Positions 45,874-54,786 of a DNA stretch of 64,000 bases are shown here, piece after piece. The DNA comes from G965229615 sp965229615 (GTDB taxonomy: Bacteria > Pseudomonadota > Alphaproteobacteria > Rickettsiales > Midichloriaceae): assembly GCA_965229615.1 (NCBI GenBank), contig OZ245890.1, positions 496,001 to 560,000 of the forward strand, given 5' to 3'. Position numbers and translations under genes: made by a program. Below the pieces are notes generated by a model that worked only from the letters and a program-made list of their open reading frames with translations, had not been told where the DNA came from and made no database searches. Numbering within the stretch: the stretch's first letter is position 1; each line of letters starts with the position of its first letter.

Positions 45874-46395
45874 CTAAATATGTGGAGTTTTATACACTAT
45901 CCTTGTGAACTCATCCATTTCCTTCATTTCACGCTTCTCTGCTTCCTTTATCTCATTTGCTATAACCTGTTCCAACAGGAACTCATACTGCTTCTTTTCT
46001 GTGTTCAACTGTGATATCTCTTGTGTTAGATCATCAACTTGCTTTTGTAGTTTCAACATGTCAGCTTTAATATTATTTTGCTTATCAAGTTCTTTTTTAG
46101 AGAACGAAGCAAAGTCGTAGTAGCATGTGATATTGACATTCAAATTAGCATTCATGTTATCATCTATTATAATTGCTGTTACCTTGTTGAGTTCAGCATC
46201 AAATGCTTCTTTGATATGTTTTAGTGTGTTTTCCAGTACACTGATGTCATGTACGAGATTTGACTTGTGAATTAAGGCCTTTTCAATATTTTTCTGAATA
46301 ATGTGTGTTATCTTGCGTAGTGTTGACTTACTAGTCATTGTTGATGTTTTCTCAGAAGATTTTAGCTGTATAAATAGTTGCTCATATGGTATCAT
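45874..46395 (-). CDS. Coiled-coil protein, possibly FliJ-like
   Basis: The 173-residue protein is dominated by two long helices (about residues 25-75 and 98-160) with heptad patterning (LKLQKQVDDLTQEISQLNTE). It ends KREMKEMDEFTRIVYK, which resembles the ERREQKELDE-type end of FliJ, the flagellar export chaperone. FliJ is poorly conserved and any coiled coil can mimic it, so the assignment rests on architecture, size and the position next to flgF. No signal peptide or membrane segment. Confidence 0.5.
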   Translation of the reverse strand: MIPYEQLFIQLKSSEKTSTMTSKSTLRKITHIIQKNIEKALIHKSNLVHDISVLENTLKHIKEAFDAELNKVTAIIIDDNMNANLNVNITCYYDFASFSKKELDKQNNIKADMLKLQKQVDDLTQEISQLNTEKKQYEFLLEQVIANEIKEAEKREMKEMDEFTRIVYKTPHI

Positions 46396-46443
46396 TTTGC
46401 TATGTATTTTCCTAGATGGACTTAATTATTTTTATTACTAATA

Positions 46444-46917
46444 ATGTTTACAATCTTTGTAGGCAGATTGCTGTTCGCATTTATGTTCATTACTGCAACA
46501 CCTTTCATATTAAATGATGCAGTTGCAGCACAAATGAGAGTGGTAGATGAGACTAGGTTTATAGATGTATTGAATGAGGATAAGCATCAATATAAAATAT
46601 TGTTTTTTTTCACATCATGGTGTCCACACTGCAAAAGGATGATGAGTGAAATGTTGCATCAAGAGCATATAACACAAAGCAAATTGTTCTTCATATCACT
46701 TGATAGAGATTATAAAAAGATATCTGCCATGGCAGCAGATATGGTGAATGAGATAGATGTATATTATATTAAGGATGCAAAATGTATTATAAAACTGTTT
46801 CAAAGATTGAATATTCATTATGAAAATGCAATACCACATATCGCAGTATTGAATCAGCAAAACCAGATTATTAGTGAAGGCATGGATATAAGAGGAATTA
46901 GCAAATTTATTTCATAA
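46444..46917 (+). CDS. Exported thioredoxin-fold protein with CPHC active site
   Basis: The 157-residue protein has an N-terminal signal peptide or anchor (about residues 1-29, ending DAVAAQ), then a thioredoxin fold. WCPHCKRMM (about 59-67) carries the redox-active pair in the CPHC form common in DsbA-like oxidants, and the cis-proline is in AIPHIAV. A periplasmic thiol-disulfide role is expected. The exact partner is unknown; cytochrome c maturation is possible given ccmC elsewhere. The stop at 46917 is four bases before the tatB-like start. Confidence 0.8.
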   Translation: MFTIFVGRLLFAFMFITATPFILNDAVAAQMRVVDETRFIDVLNEDKHQYKILFFFTSWCPHCKRMMSEMLHQEHITQSKLFFISLDRDYKKISAMAADMVNEIDVYYIKDAKCIIKLFQRLNIHYENAIPHIAVLNQQNQIISEGMDIRGISKFIS

Positions 46918-46921
46918 CAAA

Positions 46922-47095
46922 GTGTTTATTTCTCCTAATGAAATATTTTTAATTGCTATAATAATGTTTGTCGTATTAAAGCCAGATGAAATAGTCAAGA
47001 TAATACAACTAACTAGCGTGTATATGAGAAGAGCGATTGATAAATACAACATGCTAAAAGGAGAGATAGTAAAATGGTGGATGAACAGAAAATAA
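46922..47095 (+). CDS. tatB: Very short Tat translocase subunit TatB-like
   Basis: A 57-residue frame starting with GTG (46922). It opens VFISPNEIFLIAIIMFVVL, matching the TatB/TatA pattern of an N-terminal membrane helix after a short F-x-I-x-x-x-E start. A hinge K-P-D-E-I follows where the family has G-P-x-x-L, then an amphipathic basic helix (VYMRRAIDKYNMLKGEIVKW). It is immediately upstream of tatC, the usual tatB position. Much shorter than typical TatB (130-200 residues), since the long C-terminal tail is missing, and the hinge glycine is Lys. No Shine-Dalgarno is evident; translation may be coupled to the upstream gene. Confidence 0.7.
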   Translation: MFISPNEIFLIAIIMFVVLKPDEIVKIIQLTSVYMRRAIDKYNMLKGEIVKWWMNRK

Positions 47096-47123
47096 TAATT
47101 TATTGCTAGTTGATTCTGACATA

Positions 47124-47930
47124 ATGAAGCAGGTTGACAATAAAAATCGTTGCAATCAAGCAAAAAGTGAAGAACTAGAGAAACTAACATTTGAAGAGCA
47201 TATTAGTGAGCTCAAAATTAGAGTGATCAAATGTGTTGTATTTTTTCTAATGGCGTGTGGTGTAGCAATGTTTTTCTCGGATGAGATATATAATTTTTTG
47301 GCAAGACCACTCATCAATATAATTGTAGAACAATCGCAAGCACATACTGACAGGAAATTAATCTTTACTGGTTTGACGGAAGGTTTTATGACGCATATGC
47401 GTTTGGGAATATATACTGCTCTCATGCTATCATTCCCATGCATAGCATGGCAAGTGTATGCATTTTTGGCGCCAGGTTTGTATAAAAAGGAAAGGAAGTT
47501 GATATTACCAATGGTTTTATTCTCGGCTATCCTATTTTTTTGTGGGATAGTTATGGCGTACTATCTTGTGATACCACTGGCCTGTCGTTTTTTCATCAGT
47601 TTCGAAGGTGTTATTACTGTAAATAACAACAATATTCCAATTGTTTTAGAAGCTAAGATCAGTGAGTATTTAAGTACAATCATGCAACTTTTCCTAAGTT
47701 TTGGTATTGTACTACAATTACCTGTAGCATTGGCAATTATGGCAAAATTTGGTTTCGTTAATGCTCAATCGCTAAGAAAATATAGAAGGCATGCAATAGT
47801 AGTGAATTTTGTTATTGCAGCAATCCTTACACCCCCAGATGTTATCAGTCAAATATTATTAGCTGTGCCCATGATGATACTCTACGAGCTATCAATCTTA
47901 CTATGTAGTAGAATTACCAAAATGTCATGA
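47124..47930 (+). CDS. tatC: Sec-independent protein translocase TatC
   Basis: The twin-arginine signal receptor of the Tat system in the inner membrane. The 268-residue protein from ATG 47124 is preferred over an in-frame TTG at 47103. It has LTFEEHISELKIRVIK at the N-terminus (family H-L-x-E-L-R) and six membrane helices. The conserved FLAPGLYKKERK follows helix 2, and the last helices include ILTPPDVISQ. It follows tatB by 28 bases. The 3' end overlaps the convergent permease gene by 17 bases. No tatA is seen in the window. Confidence 0.93.
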   Translation: MKQVDNKNRCNQAKSEELEKLTFEEHISELKIRVIKCVVFFLMACGVAMFFSDEIYNFLARPLINIIVEQSQAHTDRKLIFTGLTEGFMTHMRLGIYTALMLSFPCIAWQVYAFLAPGLYKKERKLILPMVLFSAILFFCGIVMAYYLVIPLACRFFISFEGVITVNNNNIPIVLEAKISEYLSTIMQLFLSFGIVLQLPVALAIMAKFGFVNAQSLRKYRRHAIVVNFVIAAILTPPDVISQILLAVPMMILYELSILLCSRITKMS

Positions 47931-49134
47931 GTTCTCCAACCATTGTAACTACACCAAACACAAAACATAAGTATAGTATTGTTATATTAATACTATCCAG
48001 ACCATAGTCACTATGCGAATTCAATTGTAAACAAATCAAACAAGGTATTATAATTGCTATTATCATCAGTGCCATGCCAGCCAATCCTAAAGCTTGAATA
48101 AAGATGGTTGGATTAGTTAAAACTAAAATTGTTGGCAATAAAAATGTTGCTAGTGCAGCTGTTACTCTATGCTTCATGTTGTTACTGTCATACCCCATAA
48201 CTTCAAGCACGAAATCGAAAAGCCCTGCAGCCACTCCTAATAATGATGTGACTATTGCTAATACAACAAAAGTATTGATAAAGCTTCGTAGTATGTCAGA
48301 CTTTACTATTACGCATAAAGATGATATAAAAATACTTAGATCATCATTTGCAGACCAAATTGATATAAAGCTATTAGCGCCATCATAGGGTATCGTTCCA
48401 ATTGTCAGCACGATCCATACCATGTACACTATTGCAACAAGTATATTACCATACGCTATGGCTTTATTATATGATGAGGCGTCTCTATCTAAATATTTGT
48501 ATATGAATGGAATGCTTGCATGAAAACCAAATGATGTTGCAACAATAGAAAAAAGTGCTAGAAGATTGGAATGTTCATGTACAAGTTCCATAGCATTGCT
48601 ATATGATGTGAGGAGTTTTTCAACTGAGACATTTGGCAATAAAATTACAGTTATTGCTATAAATACCATAGATTTAAGTGTGAAAAACAATCTATTGCTG
48701 TAATCTAATGCTCTAGTTGGCAATATCAGATTCATAGTACAAAGACAAAATAAGACAGATACAATATTGCGTTTATTACTCAGTACCGTACCATTAAAGA
48801 TGACATATCCTGATATAATATTCGATAATCCAGCTAGGTATGCTGTAATCAGTGCATATAACAATGCACATATTGCACATGATGTCATTATTTGATACTG
48901 CTTTCCTAAGACATAACCAGCAATTTTAGCAATTGTTGCATCAGTGTTCAAATGCTGATATAGTGATGATACAATTCTTGCAGCATATGTCATTATAAAA
49001 CATATGAACAACAACATTGCTACTCCCAGTGCAAATCCTACCTTTGCCATTGCCAACGGCATTGCTAGCATTGCTGCACCTATTGATGTTCCAGCAACAA
49101 TTAATGTTCCACCAATTAACTTTTCATGTCGCAT
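47914..49134 (-). CDS. tyrP: Aromatic amino acid permease (HAAAP family, TyrP-like)
   Basis: The 406-residue integral membrane protein has about 11 hydrophobic helices. The N-terminus IGGTLIVAGTSIGAAMLAMP is the hallmark of hydroxy/aromatic amino acid permeases such as TyrP and Mtr. It is expected to import tyrosine or tryptophan by proton symport, useful for a host-dependent bacterium. Substrate is uncertain. Its start lies inside the last codons of the histidine kinase gene (11-base overlap), so the two are very likely one transcript with translational coupling. Confidence 0.82.
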   Translation of the reverse strand: MRHEKLIGGTLIVAGTSIGAAMLAMPLAMAKVGFALGVAMLLFICFIMTYAARIVSSLYQHLNTDATIAKIAGYVLGKQYQIMTSCAICALLYALITAYLAGLSNIISGYVIFNGTVLSNKRNIVSVLFCLCTMNLILPTRALDYSNRLFFTLKSMVFIAITVILLPNVSVEKLLTSYSNAMELVHEHSNLLALFSIVATSFGFHASIPFIYKYLDRDASSYNKAIAYGNILVAIVYMVWIVLTIGTIPYDGANSFISIWSANDDLSIFISSLCVIVKSDILRSFINTFVVLAIVTSLLGVAAGLFDFVLEVMGYDSNNMKHRVTAALATFLLPTILVLTNPTIFIQALGLAGMALMIIAIIIPCLICLQLNSHSDYGLDSINITILYLCFVFGVVTMVGELMTFW

Positions 49135-50434
49135 CTTGTTCAGTTATTAGTTCTTGTTGATCCTTGAAATGCAAAGTGAACTCCGTATATTCACCCTGCT
49201 GTGAGTTGCAAGTAATTTGTCCTTTGATTTCGTCCATGACAAATTTGCAGAACGCTAATCCTATACCACTACCATTGCCTTTTGTATAGAAGGAATCAAA
49301 TACCTTCTCTATTGATGCTTCATCTATTCCCACACCATTATCTCTTATAGCTATAGTTTTAGTCTTTTTATCTATGCAAATATTGATATTATACCCACCA
49401 TGTTTTATAGCATTTTTCAGTATGTTATAGATCACATGCTTCATTAATTGCTGCGAACAATATATCTCAAAATCATCATTCACACTGCATGTTATGTTTT
49501 TACCCACATGATTCAGATGTGCAGCCATCTTCACAGCGTCATCTACGATACTAGTGACTTTGTGATAGGAATATTGCTTGGTATATCTATCACGCAAGGC
49601 AGTCAAGAGCATTTCCACTATTTGTAGTGCATCATTAGATGACTGCTTTAATCCAGGATTAATAGTTTGAGTCAACATCTGATAATCCATTTCATCTAAT
49701 GTAACATGTACCTTTTTTCCATCAGTCTTCCGAACCTCTATATCAATCAAGATCATATTAAGACTTTCAGATAACATCTTTATAGCGGCCAACGGACCAT
49801 TAACTTCATGTGCTATTGCTCCACTAAATACTTCCATAAAGTCAAATTTCTTTGCTTGTATCTTTTCTTTACTTCTCATGAAAAGAGCAATTGACAAAAA
49901 CATAAATGATATCAAGTACGAGAGCGCATATAATTTCTTTGATGAGTGTGTAAAATTGACATCATAGAAGCCTGTAAATAAGAAAAATATGTATCCACTA
50001 AGTAACCCAACCACAGATATAGATACGAAAAATAACCAATTAACAACTATAGAAAGCAGTAAGAGCGAAGATGATAAATTTAAAACCAAGTATTTTTTCC
50101 CATTTGTAATGAAAACCGCATAACTAGGTAAAAAGCCCAATGCTAAAAATACTGCAATAAACCATATTATTGGGAAGAGTTTATACCTTATCTTTGGCAT
50201 AAGGAGATACACTATCACGCTAGCTAGTACGAAGCCAAACACTATAAATGCTACCAATAATAATATAGCTTGATTTAACAACGGATACTCATTAAGATAT
50301 ACAATAACAAAGACTATGTTGATCAACACTGCAATCAGTGGGAACACATCCATCTGTACACAGTGTTTCATAATGGCCTTGTTAGTCTTATCTATGATGT
50401 TAGTTAGTATAGTGTAATAATTACGCAAATGCAT
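49124..50434 (-). CDS. Membrane sensor histidine kinase
   Basis: The 436-residue protein has about six membrane helices in residues 25-195, with no obvious periplasmic sensor domain. The dimerisation box follows with the phospho-accepting His in AHEVNGPLAAIK (about residue 225). The ATPase domain has the N box NILKNAIKHGG, G1 DNGVGID, F box and G2 GNGSGIGLAF. All kinase motifs are intact. No response regulator is nearby, so it is an orphan here. Its 3' end overlaps the permease gene, suggesting co-regulation with amino acid uptake; a kinase that senses through transmembrane helices near a transporter is a tempting but unproven idea. Confidence 0.88.
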   Translation of the reverse strand: MHLRNYYTILTNIIDKTNKAIMKHCVQMDVFPLIAVLINIVFVIVYLNEYPLLNQAILLLVAFIVFGFVLASVIVYLLMPKIRYKLFPIIWFIAVFLALGFLPSYAVFITNGKKYLVLNLSSSLLLLSIVVNWLFFVSISVVGLLSGYIFFLFTGFYDVNFTHSSKKLYALSYLISFMFLSIALFMRSKEKIQAKKFDFMEVFSGAIAHEVNGPLAAIKMLSESLNMILIDIEVRKTDGKKVHVTLDEMDYQMLTQTINPGLKQSSNDALQIVEMLLTALRDRYTKQYSYHKVTSIVDDAVKMAAHLNHVGKNITCSVNDDFEIYCSQQLMKHVIYNILKNAIKHGGYNINICIDKKTKTIAIRDNGVGIDEASIEKVFDSFYTKGNGSGIGLAFCKFVMDEIKGQITCNSQQGEYTEFTLHFKDQQELITEQDAT

Positions 50435-50492
50435 TATGATGGATATGGAGTGTCATTTACTTGAATAACGTTTGTTAAGTTATATACACATT

Positions 50493-51677
50493 TTATTCGG
50501 CAATAGCAACAACGCTATTTGTTATTTTAGCTTTGGAAAAATCAGTGTTTGAGAACTGTGAAACAGCTAAAAAAACATTTTCTATATTTGTATTATCTAA
50601 ATTTGCAGATATTAATAGAACATTTTTCATTATTGACGAGCTTAAGTTCGCTCCTGCTAGATTAGCATCATGTAGATTTACTGCATTTAAAACACATCGT
50701 GAAATGTTGGCATTGCTTAAGTCTGATTGTTTAAAGGATGCACCAGTTAATATACTACCCTCAAGATTTGCACCTTTAAACTGACAACTAGTAAAATCCG
50801 CTCCCTCAGCATATATGAATCGCATATTTGCATTTAAAAAGATAGCATTTCTACATTTACTACCAAACATAATAGTGTTTGAAAGCGTAGAATTGGAAAA
50901 ATCAGCATCTTCACAATTTGCTCCTTGCATTTTGACACCTGAGAAATCACCATTTTTGGCATCAGCATGCCTTATATCAGCTAGATTAAAGTTCCCATTG
51001 TTTGCTTTCACATTTTGAAAATTTGCATTTTGGAGATCAGTGCGATACATTACAGCACCTGTCAATGTAGCACCATTGAAACTTGCTCTTTTCATATGCG
51101 CTTTTTTAGCATAAACATTTTGCATGTTAGCATTGATGAAATCAACATCATTTGCAGTAACACCATCAAAATGAGCACTACTGAGATTTGCTTCACTAAA
51201 AGTTGTTCCAGTGAGGCTTGCGTTAGTAAATTTAGTATCAACTGCATGAACACGACGCATATCAGCATCCTCAAGAAATGCACCATGAAATGTGCTACCT
51301 GATATGTCTGTTCCTACCATTACTACGCCTCCCATTACAGCATCACTAAAGTCTAATCCTGATAAGTTCAGTCCTGATAAATTAGCACCTAGATCCCCAG
51401 CTATATTCACTGTAGCATTATTTACACGTTGGTATGTGATGTAATGCACAATATCAGATCTTTGAAGTGTTGATTCTGCTACTGTCAATACGTCGGGCAA
51501 TTTTTTATGTTTGGAAGTATCCTGTTTTACAATTTTTCTTGCAATAATTTCCAGATCAATAAGTGTATCATCACCAGATCCACCTTTATTTTTATCAAAT
51601 GCATGAGTAGTGCTAAGAAGAAATGTAGTGACAATGAGAAGCGTTGTAGTCAGTATGATTGCAATTGTTTTTAGCAT
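50493..51677 (-). CDS. Exported pentapeptide-repeat protein
   Basis: The 394-residue protein has an N-terminal signal peptide or anchor (about residues 1-26, ending TTHAF). A long run of A[DN]LXX-type pentapeptides extends from about residue 95 to the end (NLSGLNLSGLDFSDA, ANLSSAHFDG, DLQNANFQNV, ANLEGSILTG). Such repeats fold as a right-handed quadrilateral beta-helix. Cytoplasmic members can mimic DNA; exported ones have few known roles. A Gly/Asp-rich and charged segment (about 27-80) precedes the helix. Probably periplasmic or secreted. The gene stands alone upstream of the kinase-permease pair on the same strand. Confidence 0.82.
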   Translation of the reverse strand: MLKTIAIILTTTLLIVTTFLLSTTHAFDKNKGGSGDDTLIDLEIIARKIVKQDTSKHKKLPDVLTVAESTLQRSDIVHYITYQRVNNATVNIAGDLGANLSGLNLSGLDFSDAVMGGVVMVGTDISGSTFHGAFLEDADMRRVHAVDTKFTNASLTGTTFSEANLSSAHFDGVTANDVDFINANMQNVYAKKAHMKRASFNGATLTGAVMYRTDLQNANFQNVKANNGNFNLADIRHADAKNGDFSGVKMQGANCEDADFSNSTLSNTIMFGSKCRNAIFLNANMRFIYAEGADFTSCQFKGANLEGSILTGASFKQSDLSNANISRCVLNAVNLHDANLAGANLSSSIMKNVLLISANLDNTNIENVFLAVSQFSNTDFSKAKITNSVVAIAE

Positions 51678-51742
51678 TGTAGTAATAATATGCGGGTTTA
51701 TTTTAGATCACCATTGTAATATAATCAAAATACAACAAAAAT

Positions 51743-51763
51743 ACTTGAATATCACTTGAATAT
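51743..51763 (+). promoter_or_regulatory. Tandem ACTTGAATAT repeats upstream of iscR
   Basis: ACTTGAATAT occurs at 51743-51752 and 51754-51763, exactly one helical turn (11 bases) apart. It lies about 95 bases upstream of iscR. A TATAAT with a weak TTTATT -35 lies just upstream (51697-51725). Tandem operator sites are plausible. The 11-mer ACTTGAATATC also occurs in the spacers of the repeat-gene array. Confidence 0.35.
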
Positions 51764-51855
51764 ATATTTCTTCAATGTTACACTCACAATTGTAGCAGAA
51801 GGTACCTATGAATTCAGGCAGACATTCCAATATAGTGATGAGTTGATGGGAAATA

Positions 51856-52341
51856 ATGCATAAATATCATGTACTACTTGATATGAATACACGTTTGACA
51901 ACAAAAACACAATATGCTGTTGCAGCAATGTTGGAACTAGCAAGGGCAGCAATTGATAACAATGACACATTGTCAATTGCAACAATATCAGCAAATCAAT
52001 CAATTGATACTTGCTATTTGAGTACTATTTTTGCAGAACTGAGAAGACAACAGCTGGTGCTATCAACAAGGGGGATACATGGTGGGTATAAGCTAGCACG
52101 TCCAATTGAGCACATAGTTGTGTCGGAAATCATGAATGCTGTTGGTGAAAGGATAAAAATTACACGATGTCGCAATGGAGACATTAGTTGCACTGGCAAG
52201 GGAAAACAATGCTCAGCACATAAGATGTGGAAAACACTTGAAGAAAATATAGAACGATATTTTGCATCTATAACACTGTATGATTTAGTGATGGAAAGTG
52301 ACAAGTTTAATAACATGATGTTAGAGAGTATAGTATGGTGA
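51856..52341 (+). CDS. iscR: Rrf2-family iron-sulfur regulator IscR
   Basis: A transcription factor that senses Fe-S cluster status and controls Fe-S assembly genes. The 161-residue protein has an N-terminal winged helix (TTKTQYAVAAMLELA, STRGIHGGYKLAR). The cluster-binding site is in CRNGDISCTGKGKQC followed by His, with three cysteines spaced as in IscR. A second start at Met10 (51883, MNTRLTTKTQYAV) matches the family N-terminus better. First gene of the isc cluster; its end overlaps the next gene by seven bases. Confidence 0.88.
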   Translation: MHKYHVLLDMNTRLTTKTQYAVAAMLELARAAIDNNDTLSIATISANQSIDTCYLSTIFAELRRQQLVLSTRGIHGGYKLARPIEHIVVSEIMNAVGERIKITRCRNGDISCTGKGKQCSAHKMWKTLEENIERYFASITLYDLVMESDKFNNMMLESIVW

Positions 52342-53450
52342 TATACTTTGATCATAACGCTACAACATGCCCTGTCACAGCTGTAGTACATGGCATGAGT
52401 GAGGTGCTACACATACCATTCAATGCTTCATCCATTCATAAGAATGGCAGGGAAGCACGCAACATAGTTGAGAATGCTAGAACGAAGGTAAGGCAGACTT
52501 TTAATGTCCCAAAAAATTATAGAGTGATGTTTACATGTTCTGCAACGGAAGCAAATAATACAGTTATTAAGAGTGCAAGAACGGCATGTTATAAGATATA
52601 TGCATCAGCAATAGAACATCCGTCCGTGATGCAAATGAAGCCTGATGTTTTACTACCAATCAATGCTGCAGGTGAGCTGTGTTTGACTGGCTTGGAAAGG
52701 TGCTGTGACAACTCGGTAACAGACAACATGATGTTATCTGTCATGATGGCCAACAATGAAACAGGAGTTATACAACCGATCGATGATGTTGTAAGAGTAG
52801 CTAAGAGGTATGGTGCCTTGTTACACGTTGATGCTGCACAAGCACCCGGCAAGATTGACCTTGATATTACGAAACTGGAAGCAGATGTTGTTACGATCAG
52901 TGCACACAAATTTGGTGGACCACAGGGAGTTGGATGCATTATCTACAACACAGATACTTTCAAGATAGCACCACTGATCACTGGGGGGGGGCAAGAGTAT
53001 GGTTTGCGGTCGGGCACGGAAAACATTGCAGCAATACATGGTTTGAGTGTGGCTTGTGATTTTGTTGTGGAGAACATAAAAATAATGCAAAACAAAATCG
53101 CACAAATACGCAATTATATCGAAGAACAAATTGTTAGAAGATGTCATCGTGTGATCATATTTGGTGGCGACGCTAGAAATAGACTGCCAAATACGATTTC
53201 GATTATGATGCCATATGTTAAATCCGAAGTGCAAGTGGCATATTTTGATGCTAATGGTGTGGCTGTGAGTGCTGGCTCCGCTTGCTCTGCTGGTAGAGTA
53301 GAAAATCCATATGTTCAAATGGCAATGGGGTATTCATATGATGAAAGCAGCTGTGCATTGCGCGTTAGCCTTGGCATTGACAATACATCTGATGAGGCAA
53401 AGTTTTTTATTGAAAAATGGATAGCATTGTATGCAAGAGCACAACATTAA
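52335..53450 (+). CDS. Cysteine desulfurase paralogue (second IscS/NifS-like protein)
   Basis: A PLP enzyme that removes sulfur from cysteine for Fe-S cluster or thio-cofactor synthesis. The 371-residue protein has YFDHNATT at the N-terminus, HVDAAQAPGK, the PLP lysine in SAHKFGGPQG, GGGQEYGLRSGTENI and the catalytic cysteine in SAGSACSAG. The active site appears intact. Two adjacent cysteine desulfurase genes before iscU are characteristic of Rickettsiales. It is shorter and diverged from the neighbouring IscS. A run of nine G bases (52983-52991) encodes the GGG of GGGQE and is a potential slippage site. Overlaps iscR. Confidence 0.9.
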   Translation: MVIYFDHNATTCPVTAVVHGMSEVLHIPFNASSIHKNGREARNIVENARTKVRQTFNVPKNYRVMFTCSATEANNTVIKSARTACYKIYASAIEHPSVMQMKPDVLLPINAAGELCLTGLERCCDNSVTDNMMLSVMMANNETGVIQPIDDVVRVAKRYGALLHVDAAQAPGKIDLDITKLEADVVTISAHKFGGPQGVGCIIYNTDTFKIAPLITGGGQEYGLRSGTENIAAIHGLSVACDFVVENIKIMQNKIAQIRNYIEEQIVRRCHRVIIFGGDARNRLPNTISIMMPYVKSEVQVAYFDANGVAVSAGSACSAGRVENPYVQMAMGYSYDESSCALRVSLGIDNTSDEAKFFIEKWIALYARAQH

Positions 53451-53485
53451 AACTAATTAAGTGTAACAAAATACTTCAAAAGACT

Positions 53486-54760
53486 ATGGTACAACAAAAC
53501 AATGTATGCGTAAAAACAAACCATCGCACTGAAGCGCAAGAACAACACAGACCAATATATATGGACTATCAATCTACTACTCCCATGGATCCTCTGGTGT
53601 TGGAAAAAATGATGCCATATTTCAATGTGAAATTTGGTAACCCGCATTCTCGTACTCATGCTTTTGGTTGGGAGGCTGAAGATGCTGTAGAGAATGCTAG
53701 AAACAAGGTTGCATCACTGATCAATGCTGATCCGAAGGAAATTATATTTACATCTGGCGCGACTGAGGCGAACAATATAGCTTTGAAGGGAGTAGCACGC
53801 TTTTATAAAAGCGATACTAGAAACCATATTATTACTATTGCTACAGAACACAAATGTGTTTTGGATTCATGCAGGCATCTTGAGCAGGAAGGTTTTAAAA
53901 TCACATATCTAAAGGTTAACAATGAAGGTTTGATATCACTTGATGATTTAAAATCTTCCATCACTGAAGCCACAATACTTGTTTCAGTCATGACTGTGAA
54001 CAATGAAATAGGTGTAATACAGCCAATAGCTGAAATAGGAGAGATATGCAGAGATGCTGGTGTGTTCTTCCATACTGATGCAGCACAGGCCTTTGGAAAA
54101 ATACCACTAGACGTTAAGAGGATGAAAATTGACCTGATGAGCATATCAGGCCATAAAATATATGGTCCAAAGGGAGTTGGAGCACTCTACATTTGCCGTA
54201 AACCGAAGGTCAGATTGCATCCATTAGTCAGTGGTGGTGGGCAAGAAAGAGGGATACGTTCTGGCACAACCCCGACACCATTGGTGGTAGGATTGGGTGC
54301 AGCAGCTGAGATTGCAATGAAATGTATGGCAGAAGAACATGAGAGCATAAAGAAGCTCGGTGATATATTTATTGATGGAATGATGCAAATACCATATGTC
54401 TATATGAATGGCAGTAGAGTGCACAGGTATCCAGGATGTATGAACTTTAGTTTTGCGTGCATAGAGGGGGAATCAATGATAGGAGCAATAAAACAGATAG
54501 CTGTATCTTCAGGCTCTGCTTGCACTTCATCATCATTGGAACCATCATATGTTTTGAAGGCACTAGGTGTTGATGAAGAGCTAGCACATACTTCAATCAG
54601 ATTCGGCATCGGTAGGTTTTCGACAGAAGATGAAATACAAACAGCGCTTGCTGCCGTCAAGACAGCAGTGCAGAAACTCCGTGATTTGAGTCCATTGTGG
54701 GACATGATGGTTGCTGGCATAGACTTAAAAACAATTCAATGGTCAAATGACCATCACTGA
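53486..54760 (+). CDS. iscS: Cysteine desulfurase IscS
   Basis: The main sulfur donor for the IscU scaffold. I place the start at ATG 53486, giving 424 residues; an in-frame ATG at 53417 inside the previous gene would add 23 residues without family similarity. The motifs are IYMDYQSTTPMDP, HTDAAQAFGK, the PLP lysine in SGHKIYGPKGVGA, GGGQERGIRSGT and the catalytic Cys in SGSACTSSSLEPS, which has the mobile loop of true IscS. Followed by iscU after 26 bases. Confidence 0.95.
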   Translation: MVQQNNVCVKTNHRTEAQEQHRPIYMDYQSTTPMDPLVLEKMMPYFNVKFGNPHSRTHAFGWEAEDAVENARNKVASLINADPKEIIFTSGATEANNIALKGVARFYKSDTRNHIITIATEHKCVLDSCRHLEQEGFKITYLKVNNEGLISLDDLKSSITEATILVSVMTVNNEIGVIQPIAEIGEICRDAGVFFHTDAAQAFGKIPLDVKRMKIDLMSISGHKIYGPKGVGALYICRKPKVRLHPLVSGGGQERGIRSGTTPTPLVVGLGAAAEIAMKCMAEEHESIKKLGDIFIDGMMQIPYVYMNGSRVHRYPGCMNFSFACIEGESMIGAIKQIAVSSGSACTSSSLEPSYVLKALGVDEELAHTSIRFGIGRFSTEDEIQTALAAVKTAVQKLRDLSPLWDMMVAGIDLKTIQWSNDHH

Positions 54761-54786
54761 TTTTTTAACAAAAAACAATAATTGAT

